The translations under genes and the position numbers were made by a program. DNA of 35,644 nucleotides from a virus: positions 1 to 35,644 of IMG/VR virus record IMGVR_UViG_3300045776_000124; one strand, 5' to 3'. The notes below the pieces were generated by a model, which made no database searches, was not told where the DNA came from, and was given only the letters and a program-made list of their open reading frames with translations. Shown piece by piece: positions 28,662 to 35,574 of this stretch (position 1 is its first letter; every line of letters starts with the position of its first letter).

Positions 28662-28830
28662 GACCGCGCCCCCTTGAACGCGGCGGACAACCCGAGATTC
28701 ACGAAAATGTATAGAATCATAGCCATAGCCCCTCTTGATCGGGGCCGCGGGCTGTGGCACATACAGGAGGCGAGTGTTTCCTGGTATGTGCCGGTCAGCC
28801 AGCCAGCCCCGGTGTTACCTAGCGATCAGA

Positions 28831-28856
28831 CGCCCGAAGGTTCCCGCCTTCGGGCG
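28831..28856. terminator. Hairpin terminator candidate in the 28.66-29.0 kb gap
   Basis: CGCCCGAAGG (28831-28840) pairs perfectly with CCTTCGGGCG (28847-28856) around TTCCCG, followed on the plus strand by TTTC. The T-run is short, so it would be a weak terminator for plus-strand transcripts. On the minus strand it sits in the leader of the replication operon and may act as an RNA structure there. Confidence 0.55.
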
Positions 28857-28863
28857 TTTCGCT

Positions 28864-28880
28864 TAGCGCATGATGCACAA
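28864..28880 (-). promoter_or_regulatory. Operator-like site upstream of the replication operon
   Basis: On the minus strand it reads CTTGTGCATCATGCGCTAA, a TTGTGCA half site plus a degenerate second half, as in the other operators. A TTGATT about 11 bases upstream could be a -35 element with the operator in the spacer and -10. The inference is that the phage repressor shuts off the replication operon here. Confidence 0.5.
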
Positions 28881-29006
28881 GTCCCGCGCCCAATCAAGCC
28901 TTGTAGGCGCAACGAAAAAAAGCCTGTCAGGGTAGGCATTTTATGCGTTCTCTCGGTTAGTGTCTGTGGCCTGAAAACAGGCGTCCCGCAACGGCGCGCG
29001 TGCCGC

Positions 29007-29774
29007 TCAACTGCATGATCTGCCATTGCCGTCGCTCCCTGATTTGTCCGCCGACCAGCCCCACGTCTTGCCCGTGATCGCATTCCGCACGCTGGCGCGA
29101 CTCACTTTCATGCCGCGCGCGATGCTAGAGATGCTTTCGTCCGTGGTGGCACGGCGACGGATTTCAGCTACTTTCTCCGGGTCAAGACGATAGGAGCGCG
29201 TGCGCAGCGCCGGGTCGGGATATCGTACACTGGGCGGCCGGACCTCATCGTCCCATGCCCAACTTCTGTTTTCGACGACCGCCTGGACGCAGCCGCGCGA
29301 AACACCGCGCTCTGCGGCTATCGCCATCTGCGAATGCCCGGCGGCGTAATCCAGGCGAACCTGCTTCGCGCCTTCTGCCGTCAGTCGCGCCATGTGCTGA
29401 CGAACCCCGCGGTTGCTCGTGCCGTGAATGATGCGATCCGCTTCGTTCTCGGCCGGCGTCGCCCAGCGGATGTTGCCTTTGCTATTATTGGCCGTCTTGC
29501 CGTCGTTATGCGCCGCCATATGCAGATCGCTCGGCGGTGGCCCGATGAACGCCAGGGCCACGGCGCGATGCACGCCCATGCTGATCTGTCGGTTTTCGGG
29601 ACCGCGCAGCACGACGCGCAAGTGACCCCACTTCGGATCAGCATACGCCTTGCGCAGTCTGGCCTTCACGCGACCGCACGGACATGCGGCCGTGCGAATC
29701 CGGCCAAGGCTTGACACTTCATACCATTCCCATCCAGGGATAACGCGCCACTCTTCCAGTTCAGTTGACGGCAT
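29007..29774 (-). CDS. NUMOD4/HNH homing endonuclease with HTH tail
   Basis: This 255-residue protein starts MPSTELEEWRVIPGWEWYEV, overlapping the RuvC-like gene by 14 bases. The NUMOD4 motif (EWRVIPGWEWYEVSSLGRIR) is followed by an HNH_3 core (VHRAVALAFIGPPPSDLHMA, AHNDGKTANNSKGNIRWAT) with the catalytic H-N-N pattern. The C-terminal half has two HTH units (QMAIAAERGVSRGCVQAV and SISSIARGMKVSRASVRNAI) of the NUMOD type that bind the target DNA. It is the only HNH gene here in the same orientation as its neighbours. Confidence 0.92.
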   Translation of the reverse strand: MPSTELEEWRVIPGWEWYEVSSLGRIRTAACPCGRVKARLRKAYADPKWGHLRVVLRGPENRQISMGVHRAVALAFIGPPPSDLHMAAHNDGKTANNSKGNIRWATPAENEADRIIHGTSNRGVRQHMARLTAEGAKQVRLDYAAGHSQMAIAAERGVSRGCVQAVVENRSWAWDDEVRPPSVRYPDPALRTRSYRLDPEKVAEIRRRATTDESISSIARGMKVSRASVRNAITGKTWGWSADKSGSDGNGRSCS

Positions 29775-30309
29775 CGCGAGTGCTCCGAAACAAAGGGCCA
29801 GCAACAGGGGAAGTCCTGTTCATCTGTCCTTTGTACCACAGCCAAACGAGCACAGCATCTGCTGCGTTATGATCCGGCACCATTAGACCTATGCTTCGGC
29901 AGTAGCGCACGACCTCGTACTTCACCTGATTTTTGGCAAAGCGCGAGGTGCCGAGCACGGCGAGCCGCACGATGTCGCTGGAAACCTCGCTGATCGGAAT
30001 CGATGCCCGATAGGCTTCCGAGTAGGCGATGCCGCGCAGGGTCAACTGCTGGCGCGCGACCGCGATGGTCGAGACCCCGGCGAGCGCCTGCAAGGAGAGC
30101 GAGGCTTCCAGCACCAGCGAGCCGGGCCGCAGCACGCCGATCGCGGCGGCAAGCTCATTCTCGAAGGCGCAGTATTTGGCGCCCTCGCCGCCAATGTGCG
30201 GCAGCCGCCAGACGCCGAAGCGCGGCGCGTTGCTGTCGGTCAGGCCGTAGGCCCAACCGACGCAGGACGACAGATCGAGCGTCATCACTCCGCCGGGACG
30301 ATGCGGCAT
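29761..30309 (-). CDS. RuvC-like Holliday junction resolvase
   Basis: This 182-residue protein begins MPHRPGGVMTLDLSSCVGWA. The RuvC/RNase H acidic set is present: D12 in TLDLSS, E68 in LVLEAS, D146 and D151 in VPDHNAADAVLVWLW. The glycine and aromatic positions (GWAYG) match phage RuvC-type resolvases. It should cut branched DNA during recombination or before packaging. It follows the RMF-domain gene and precedes the HNH gene. Confidence 0.88.
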   Translation of the reverse strand: MPHRPGGVMTLDLSSCVGWAYGLTDSNAPRFGVWRLPHIGGEGAKYCAFENELAAAIGVLRPGSLVLEASLSLQALAGVSTIAVARQQLTLRGIAYSEAYRASIPISEVSSDIVRLAVLGTSRFAKNQVKYEVVRYCRSIGLMVPDHNAADAVLVWLWYKGQMNRTSPVAGPLFRSTRDAVN

Positions 30310-30318
30310 GACACGCGA

Positions 30319-30978
30319 TCAGTGAATGGCCGAGCGCCCGCTCCCGGCGGCCTTGCGCCCGCGCTTGGCCGGGGTCCGCTTGAGCGCTGCCGCCGGCTTG
30401 GCCGCGCCCGGGACATAGGGCGGATCGGCGGGCGCCTCGGCGATGTCGCCCGGGCCCGGCTGGTCGCGCTGCGGGCGCGCCTTGGAGGCGTCGCCCTGCT
30501 TGACGTCGGGACCGAGTTCGCGCGCGATCGCCGCCTGGCCTTTGTGCCATGCCGCCGTCCAATGCTGCGCCCGTTCGGCGTCGTCGTACGGCACCGAGCC
30601 GATGTCGTCGGCGTTGCGCCCGGCGCGATAGCCCTTGTCGTCGGCGTCCCACAGATCGTCCTCGCGGCTCTGCCTGGAACTGACCTCGGCGTCCCATCCG
30701 GCGAGCAGGTCCTCGGCGGTGAGCGGGATGCGGATGATCTGCATATAGCGGAGCTGATCCTTGAGATCCTGCGCCACCACTTCGGGGTCGAGCCTGGTCA
30801 GCTTGACCGTCTCGATCATCGCCTTGGTGTTTACGCCGTCCGCCTTGGCGCGCTTGATCAGGTTGCGCAGCACGCCGTTCTCCTCCTCGCACTTGCGCTT
30901 CTGCTGGCGGTAGAGGCGCATGTGCTCGGCGGCGGTGTCGTTGGCGGCGGTGTTCGACCCGGAAGTGTCAAGCGGCAT
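30319..30978 (-). CDS. Phage protein with RMF-like domain
   Basis: This 219-residue protein starts MPLDTSGSNTAANDTAAEHM. The N-terminal half is helical and charged (YRQQKRKCEEENGVLRNLIK, KAMIETVKLTRLDPEVVAQD). Residues 120-155 (GYRAGRNADDIGSVPYDDAE followed by RAQHWTAAWHKGQ) match the ribosome modulation factor pattern of GY-x-AG, a PY and W-x-x-G-x-x. The C-terminus is a basic Pro/Ala tail. RMF binds ribosomes in E. coli; in phage the domain may act on host ribosomes, but this is inference. Confidence 0.82.
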   Translation of the reverse strand: MPLDTSGSNTAANDTAAEHMRLYRQQKRKCEEENGVLRNLIKRAKADGVNTKAMIETVKLTRLDPEVVAQDLKDQLRYMQIIRIPLTAEDLLAGWDAEVSSRQSREDDLWDADDKGYRAGRNADDIGSVPYDDAERAQHWTAAWHKGQAAIARELGPDVKQGDASKARPQRDQPGPGDIAEAPADPPYVPGAAKPAAALKRTPAKRGRKAAGSGRSAIH

Positions 30979-31390
30979 GGGTTTGTTTCCTGATAGACGG
31001 TGAGGGCGCGGCGCGCACATCCGCTTGCGCATCGTGCGCAATCACGGCATCGCTGCGTATCGGCTTGGAGCGGGTATTTTCCGGCTCTACCGGCGGTAGC
31101 AAAGGGGCTGACCGGTGCTCATACGAAGTGTTGTCCAGCGCGAGGCGTTGTGCCGATCGCGCGCGCAGAGTTACAAAAGTCACGCCCCTGATCCGGCGGC
31201 GCCGGGCCGAGGCGATCAGCGCATCCCAGTGCCACGTCGGCACGGAGTCCCGTCGCATCCAGGCGGCGACGGTGAAGTAGGAGATGCCAAGATCGGCGGC
31301 GATCGTTCGCACGTCGGGCCAAAGCCGCAACAGCGGGCGAAAGCACGTTCCGATTTGTGCATTGAGCGCAGGAGAGATCGACACCACCAT
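30968..31390 (-). CDS. Cro-like HTH regulator
   Basis: This protein has 140 residues from ATG 31390-31388; a TTG at 31417 would add nine residues inside an operator and is less likely. Residues 25-55 hold a helix-turn-helix (RTIAADLGISYFTVAAWMRR) followed by SVPTWHWDALIASARRRRIR, the usual short Cro/CII-like layout. The second half is Arg/Pro-rich and may be disordered. It is divergent from the CI-like repressor gene and is the first gene of the minus-strand operon, the classic Cro position. Confidence 0.82.
   Translation of the reverse strand: MVVSISPALNAQIGTCFRPLLRLWPDVRTIAADLGISYFTVAAWMRRDSVPTWHWDALIASARRRRIRGVTFVTLRARSAQRLALDNTSYEHRSAPLLPPVEPENTRSKPIRSDAVIAHDAQADVRAAPSPSIRKQTHAA
31025..31041. 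promoter_or_regulatory. Perfect-dyad operator-like site inside the Cro-like gene
   Basis: TTGCGCA and TGCGCAA (7-3-7) form a perfect palindrome, related to the TTGTGC sites by one change per arm. It lies inside the 3' half of the Cro-like gene, 47 bases upstream of the RMF-domain start. It may be a repressor or Cro binding site that tunes the operon. Confidence 0.45.
31355..31371. promoter_or_regulatory. Operator-like site inside the start of the Cro-like gene
   Basis: TTGTGCATTGAGCGCAG carries one clear half site and a weak second half. It lies within the first codons of the Cro-like gene, 46 bases from the operator at 31401. Confidence 0.45.
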
Positions 31391-31400
31391 ACCGGGACCA

Positions 31401-31427
31401 TTGCCCGCAATGCACAAGCGGCGTCAA
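31401..31427 (-). promoter_or_regulatory. Operator and -35 of the Cro-like operon in the divergent gap
   Basis: The 58-base gap between the repressor (31449) and the Cro-like start (31390) holds TTGACG (31427-31422 on the minus strand), a good -35, followed by the operator-like site 31401-31417 (TTGTGCATTGC on the minus strand). The -10 is poor. Repressor bound here would block the minus-strand operon; it also lies just upstream of the repressor's own ribosome site. Confidence 0.6.
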
Positions 31428-31448
31428 TAGCAAGAAAGGCATGAACCA

Positions 31449-32096
31449 ATGATGCAGACCAATTCAGAAGGCGCCGTTGGCGAGCGCCTGCGCCGGGCGC
31501 GGATCGACGCCGGCTGGCCGAGCGCGATCGGGTTCGCCCGCGCACACGGATTGAATGAGACCAGCTACAGCCATCACGAGAACGGCCGGCGCAACATCCG
31601 CCCCGACGTGGCAAGGATTTATGCGCAGATCCTCAAGCTGCCGGCGGGAACACTCCTGTACGGTGAACAATTGCACACGATACCGAGAGTGCGTATCGTC
31701 GGGCGGATTGGACCCGAAGGGAAAATAGACGCCGTGAAGCGCACTGACACTCTACCGCAGACGGTCGTTCTTCCCGATCCGGCTGCCATGGTCGCGCATC
31801 TTGTCTGCGGCGACGATCTATATCCGGCCTACAGAAACGGCGATGTCGTGTTGCATCGCGAACTCGACAGCGAGGGCTTCGATGCGGCGCCGCTGCACGG
31901 TCAGGAGTGCGTTGTGCGGATGGCGGACGGTCGTCATCTGCTGCGTCAGATATCGATCCAGCCCGACGGCAAGGTGACATTATTCGGCTATCATGTACCG
32001 CCGCTGTTCGATCAGACCATCATCGCCGCCGCCGCGATCGAGTTCGTGCAGCGTCATCTGAAGCCGGCGATACCGCTGCTGGCGCGCGCCGCCTGA
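31449..32096 (+). CDS. CI/LexA-type repressor with inactivated S24 peptidase domain
   Basis: This 215-residue protein begins MMQTNSEGAVGERLRRARID. Residues 10-50 are an HTH of the XRE type (GFARAHGLNETSYSHHENGR). Residues 80-200 form an S24/LexA-like C-terminal domain (HLVCGDDLYPAYRNGDVVLH, GQECVVRMADGRHLLRQI). The motif GDSMxP carries the catalytic Ser in cleavable repressors; here it is GDDLYP (Asp at 123), and the catalytic Lys position near 166 is Arg. Self-cleavage is therefore unlikely. It probably keeps the prophage silent through the TTGTGC sites, and induction would need another route, such as the Cro-like protein. Confidence 0.88.
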   Translation: MMQTNSEGAVGERLRRARIDAGWPSAIGFARAHGLNETSYSHHENGRRNIRPDVARIYAQILKLPAGTLLYGEQLHTIPRVRIVGRIGPEGKIDAVKRTDTLPQTVVLPDPAAMVAHLVCGDDLYPAYRNGDVVLHRELDSEGFDAAPLHGQECVVRMADGRHLLRQISIQPDGKVTLFGYHVPPLFDQTIIAAAAIEFVQRHLKPAIPLLARAA

Positions 32097-32133
32097 TCCC
32101 GGCCTAACCTCACACCGCATCCGGCCTGCCAGG

Positions 32134-32163
32134 CGCCGCGTCCCTCCGGGGGCGCGGCGTTTT
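32134..32163 (+). terminator. Intrinsic terminator after the repressor gene
   Basis: CGCCGCG (32134-32140) pairs with CGCGGCG (32153-32159), extended by CCC/GGG, and TTTT follows (32160-32163). It ends the repressor transcript and separates it from the promoter at 32226. Confidence 0.85.
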
Positions 32164-32191
32164 GCCGTGCGCGTTCTGTTCCGGCGATCCC

Positions 32192-32270
32192 TTGTGCATC
32201 GGGAAACCCTTGTGCCGAGCGCGATTTGACAAAGTTTGCCCGTTATGCACATAATGAGCGCAACGCACAA
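32192..32270 (+). promoter_or_regulatory. Strong promoter bracketed by three operator-like sites
   Basis: TTGACA (32226-32231) and CATAAT (32250-32255), spaced by 18 bases, form a near-consensus promoter. Operator-like sites TTGTGCATCGGG (from 32192) and TTGTGCCGAGC (from 32210) lie upstream, the second touching the -35, and an inverted site ends GCACAA at 32265-32270, overlapping the -10 and start point. Repressor bound here would block the 32285-35.6 kb operon, including recT. This is the best supported regulatory region of the window. Confidence 0.75.
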
Positions 32271-32284
32271 GGACAGGTGACTGC

Positions 32285-32650
32285 ATGACATCCGAATTGC
32301 ATGCCGCGCGTCAACGCCGCCGCATCGACGCGCCGGAGCCTGGATACTTCTCGATGCGCCTGGTCAAGGGCGGCTGGCGCGTGCCCTGCCGCATCGTTCA
32401 CGACGCGCACGGCTGGCACGCCGAGATCAACGGCGAAGTGCAGCCCGCCTTTCCCGATCCCTATGCCGCACCCGGCGTCTCGCGCGTTCACGAGCGCGGG
32501 CTGCGCATCGATCAGCCGACATACGACCGGCTGATCGCGCTCAAGGCTTATGCCGAAGCGCACGAGCCGGACCATCCCGCCGCGAACCCGCTGCGGGCGA
32601 TCGATCCCATGCAACTGCAACCCATCATTCCGAGGACACCACATCGATGA
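32285..32650 (+). CDS. First gene of the recT operon, unknown
   Basis: This 121-residue protein starts MTSELHAARQRRRIDAPEPG. The segment YFSMRLVKGGWRVPCRIVHD, then GWHAEING and a conserved helix (YDRLIALKAYAEAHEPDHPA), matches a small uncharacterised family found at this place in many phages. ATG 32285 follows AAGGACAGGTGACTGC. Its last bases overlap the next ATG. No enzymatic motif was seen. Confidence 0.78.
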   Translation: MTSELHAARQRRRIDAPEPGYFSMRLVKGGWRVPCRIVHDAHGWHAEINGEVQPAFPDPYAAPGVSRVHERGLRIDQPTYDRLIALKAYAEAHEPDHPAANPLRAIDPMQLQPIIPRTPHR

Positions 32651-33438
32651 ACAGCATCACGCCCATTTCCCCGCCCGCCGGCTCCAATGCGCCGCTGCCG
32701 CCAAGCCCGCTCTCGACGGCGCAAATCGAAGCCTATCTCGACTATGCGCTGGCGCTGCTGGCCGAACGCCGCGACAGCCTGACGGCGGTGTTGCAGGCCA
32801 CGGCCGCGACGATCGCGGTCATCGATGACGACGAGACGCTCGGCGACGTCGCCGAGAACATGCGCATGGCGACCGCGCTGCTGCGCACGTCGAAAGAGAA
32901 ATTCACCGAGCACAAGGCGCCGTTTCTCGAAGGCGGGCGCGTCGTCGATCGCTGGTTCAAGGCGTTCAACGCGCCGCTGAGCGGGCCGATGGCCGCCGTG
33001 CAGGCGATCATGGACGGCTACGGCAAGCGCAAGGAGGACGCCGCGCGCAAGATCGCCGAGGCCGAGGCCAGGCGGCTGCAAGACGCCGCCGACCGCGCCA
33101 CCGCGGCCGCGGCGAAGGCGCTGCAAAAGGGCAAGGGCGCGGACGCGCTGCTGGAACGCGCGGCCGTGGCGCAGAAGGCGGCCGATGATGCCGATGCGAT
33201 GGCGGACGGCCGCGCGGCTGATCTGACGCGGGTGCGCGGCACGTTCGGCGCGACGGCGTCGATGCGCACCACCTGGGACTATGAGGTCACCGACCTCAAC
33301 GCCGTGCCGATGCAGTTCCTCATGATCAACGACGCGGCGGTCAAAGCGGCGATGAAGGCGCGCGACAGCCGCAACCGTCCGACCGCGGTCATACCGGGGG
33401 TCGAATGGAAGGCGGCGTCGTCGATGAAGGCGCGATGA
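32647..33438 (+). CDS. Coiled-coil protein next to recT
   Basis: This 263-residue protein starts MNSITPISPPAGSNAPLPPS, with GAGGACACCACATCG upstream, the same ribosome site as the early genes. Residues 25-200 are a long Ala/Lys/Glu-rich coiled coil (AARKIAEAEARRLQDAADRA). The C-terminal domain (WDYEVTDLNAVPMQFLMIND, then NRPTAVIPGVEWK) is conserved in phage proteins that neighbour RecT or exonuclease genes. A partner of the recombination system is likely; the function is not known. Confidence 0.8.
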   Translation: MNSITPISPPAGSNAPLPPSPLSTAQIEAYLDYALALLAERRDSLTAVLQATAATIAVIDDDETLGDVAENMRMATALLRTSKEKFTEHKAPFLEGGRVVDRWFKAFNAPLSGPMAAVQAIMDGYGKRKEDAARKIAEAEARRLQDAADRATAAAAKALQKGKGADALLERAAVAQKAADDADAMADGRAADLTRVRGTFGATASMRTTWDYEVTDLNAVPMQFLMINDAAVKAAMKARDSRNRPTAVIPGVEWKAASSMKAR

Positions 33439-33656
33439 GCATGCGCGCCGCCGTCCTGCTGCGCCGGCTGACCCCCGTCGCCTGCGCCTCGCTCGCCTTT
33501 CTGCGCGTCTACCGCGAGTTCGTGCTGTTGCAGGCCAGCGAGATCGACGCCGCCGGCAACCCGATTCCCGGCACCGCCGGGCCGGACGGGCTGCGCGAGA
33601 TCAGCGCCATCGACGAGCAGATCGCCGGCTTTGAAGCCGCCCTTTCACACACCTGA
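33435..33656 (+). CDS. Small unknown protein between coiled-coil protein and RecT
   Basis: This protein has 73 residues from ATG 33435, which overlaps the previous TGA as ATGA. It begins MSMRAAVLLRRLTPVACASL and continues with a helix and a Gly/Pro loop (EIDAAGNPIPGTAGPDG), then EISAIDEQIAGFEAALS. The first 25 residues are mildly hydrophobic but do not make a clear membrane span. Function is unknown. Confidence 0.7.
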   Translation: MSMRAAVLLRRLTPVACASLAFLRVYREFVLLQASEIDAAGNPIPGTAGPDGLREISAIDEQIAGFEAALSHT

Positions 33657-33672
33657 TGAGGACACCGACACC

Positions 33673-35574
33673 ATGAATGAACTGACGCCCATCCAGCCCG
33701 CCAGCGACGAGTCGCGCGCGCTGACCCCCGTCTCGCGCAGCGTCCAGCCGATCCTGTCGATCCGGCTCAACTCGATCGGCGAGATCATGGACTTCGCGGG
33801 CGCCGCCGCGCGCTCGCAACTGGTGCCCGCGAGCTATCGCAACAAGCCCGACGATATCGTCATCGCGGTCATGTTCGGCGCCGAGCTTGGCCTGCCGCCG
33901 GTGCAGTCCGTGCAGTCGATCGCGGTGATCAACGGCCGTCCCTCGGTGTGGGGCGACGCGGTGCCCGGCCTCTGCTACGCATCCGGCAAGGTCGATGACA
34001 TCCATGAGTTTTTCGAGGGCGATGAAGGCACCGACGGATTCACCGCGGTCTGCATCGCCAGGCGGCGCGGCGCGAGCGAGAAGATCGGCCGGTTCTCGAC
34101 CAGGGACGCGAAGACGGCGGGGCTGTTCGGGCAGGCGACGCACGGCAAGTACCCCAAGCGCATGATGATGTGGCGGGCGCGGCATTTCGCGCTGCACGAT
34201 GCGTTTCCCGACGTGCTGCGCGGCATCGGCACGCGCGAGCTTGACGCCGAGGACTTCGCCACCGAAGCGCCGAAGTCGTGGGCGGCACCGGCCGAGCGGC
34301 CGACCCGCGAGCAGTTCGTCAAGGCGGCTGAACCCGCCGCGCGGGCCGACGACGGGTGGGACGACACATGGTTTATTGGCACGCGCAACAAGCTGATCGG
34401 CGAGGGCAATGCCTGGGAATGGGCGAAACTCCTGTTCGCCGCGCTCAAGGCGGCGCCGACGCTGCGCGACGTGCTGGAGATCGGCGACATGCCGTCGGTG
34501 CAGTCCACGCGCGATGCCGCGCCCGAGGACGCCAGGACCAAGATCGACACCGCGTTCAACGCCGCGCTGGCGCGCTTCAAGGACGACAAGCCCGGCGAGA
34601 AGAAGGCCGAGAAGAAGGCCGAGAAGCCCGCGGCCGCGGTTGACAAAAAGGGGATAAAAGCCGCTGCGGTTGACAAGCCGCCGGCGCAACCCGCAGCCAC
34701 AAATCCGGTCGCGCCCGAGGAACTGCGCAAGGCGGCGGCAACCTACGGCGACACGCCCGTCAATGACGACCGGCCCGATTGGGGCGATGCCGACTATGAC
34801 GCGGTGCTGATCGACGAGAACGGCGAGGTCGTCGGCGAGGGCTTCGAGGACGCGCGGCAGTTCGCGCACGAGTTCGTCAAACGCTGGATCAAGGCCGACG
34901 ACGCGGCGCGCGCGCTGCTGATCGAATACAACGGCGACACCATCGAAGAGGCCCGCGCCGTGCCTGACGCCGCCGAACTGCTGCGCGCGCTCGACGAAGA
35001 ACCGACGCCGGAAGAGCACGCCGCCGCGGCGTTCGAGTTGCACGCGATCGACGTGCCCGCCGATCGCGGCAAGCCGTCATGGCCCGGCTTCGTCAAGGCG
35101 TTGAAGGCCGCGATGGCCGATGTGCCGGCCGAGCACTTCCATGACTGGGCGGTGGTGCAGCGCCCGGCGCTGGAAAGCTGCCCGATGGCGCAGCGCGTGC
35201 TCTGCGTCCGCGCATTGGCCGAGTGCAGCGGACGGCTGCAGGTTGGACAACCCGACTGGCTGGCGACGATTCTGCGCGCGAAGGGCGTCGTCGAAGTCAG
35301 TTCGGCACCGGCCACGTCCAAGCCCGCCGAGCCGGCAACCCCGGCGCCAGCCGAGGCCGAGGCGGTCACCGACCCCGACGAGCGTTGGGTCAACGCGCGC
35401 ATCGCCGAGCTTGGCGACATGCACGAGCGCGAGCCGTTCGATGCGCTGGTCGGATCGAACGCGGTGCGCACGCTGATGGCGCGGCTGCGGCGCGAGAAGC
35501 CCGCGCTGTTCGCCCGCGCCGACGCGGCGTTCAGCGCCAGGCACGCCGCGCTGCCGCGCACCGGGGCACGCTGA
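33673..35574 (+). CDS. recT: RecT-family single-strand annealing protein with long C-terminal extension
   Basis: This protein has 633 residues from ATG 33673, after GAGGACACCGACACC. Residues 20-190 match the RecT core (IGEIMDFAGAAARSQLVPAS, VMFGAELGLPPVQSVQSIAV, NGRPSVWGDAVPGLCYASGK, HGKYPKRMMMWRARHFALHD). RecT anneals single-stranded DNA during phage recombination. The family is usually 270-370 residues; here the C-terminal 330 residues add an Ala/Lys linker (about 300-340), a domain with DADYDAVLIDENGEVVGEGF, and a helical Ala-rich end. The added part may hold a partner-binding or regulatory domain. Confidence 0.9.
   Translation: MNELTPIQPASDESRALTPVSRSVQPILSIRLNSIGEIMDFAGAAARSQLVPASYRNKPDDIVIAVMFGAELGLPPVQSVQSIAVINGRPSVWGDAVPGLCYASGKVDDIHEFFEGDEGTDGFTAVCIARRRGASEKIGRFSTRDAKTAGLFGQATHGKYPKRMMMWRARHFALHDAFPDVLRGIGTRELDAEDFATEAPKSWAAPAERPTREQFVKAAEPAARADDGWDDTWFIGTRNKLIGEGNAWEWAKLLFAALKAAPTLRDVLEIGDMPSVQSTRDAAPEDARTKIDTAFNAALARFKDDKPGEKKAEKKAEKPAAAVDKKGIKAAAVDKPPAQPAATNPVAPEELRKAAATYGDTPVNDDRPDWGDADYDAVLIDENGEVVGEGFEDARQFAHEFVKRWIKADDAARALLIEYNGDTIEEARAVPDAAELLRALDEEPTPEEHAAAAFELHAIDVPADRGKPSWPGFVKALKAAMADVPAEHFHDWAVVQRPALESCPMAQRVLCVRALAECSGRLQVGQPDWLATILRAKGVVEVSSAPATSKPAEPATPAPAEAEAVTDPDERWVNARIAELGDMHEREPFDALVGSNAVRTLMARLRREKPALFARADAAFSARHAALPRTGAR

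Larger units (their letters stand above)
28662..29006. other. 345-bp gap upstream of the replication operon
   Basis: No gene is supported here. It holds the 10-bp hairpin (28831-28856) and the operator-like site (28864-28880). It also has a run AAAAAAAGCC at about 28915, which on the minus strand is a T-tract after GCGTTTTTTTCG-like sequence, and might end transcription of the HNH gene. Confidence 0.4.

Noticed and set aside
28551-29018. Plus-strand frame crossing the 28.66-29.0 kb gap
   Set aside because: Crosses the hairpin and operator-like site, has no leader, and its first part is antisense to the winged-helix gene.
33601-35043. Minus-strand frame of 480 codons opposite recT
   Set aside because: Codon-position shadow of the RecT gene with no recognisable domain.
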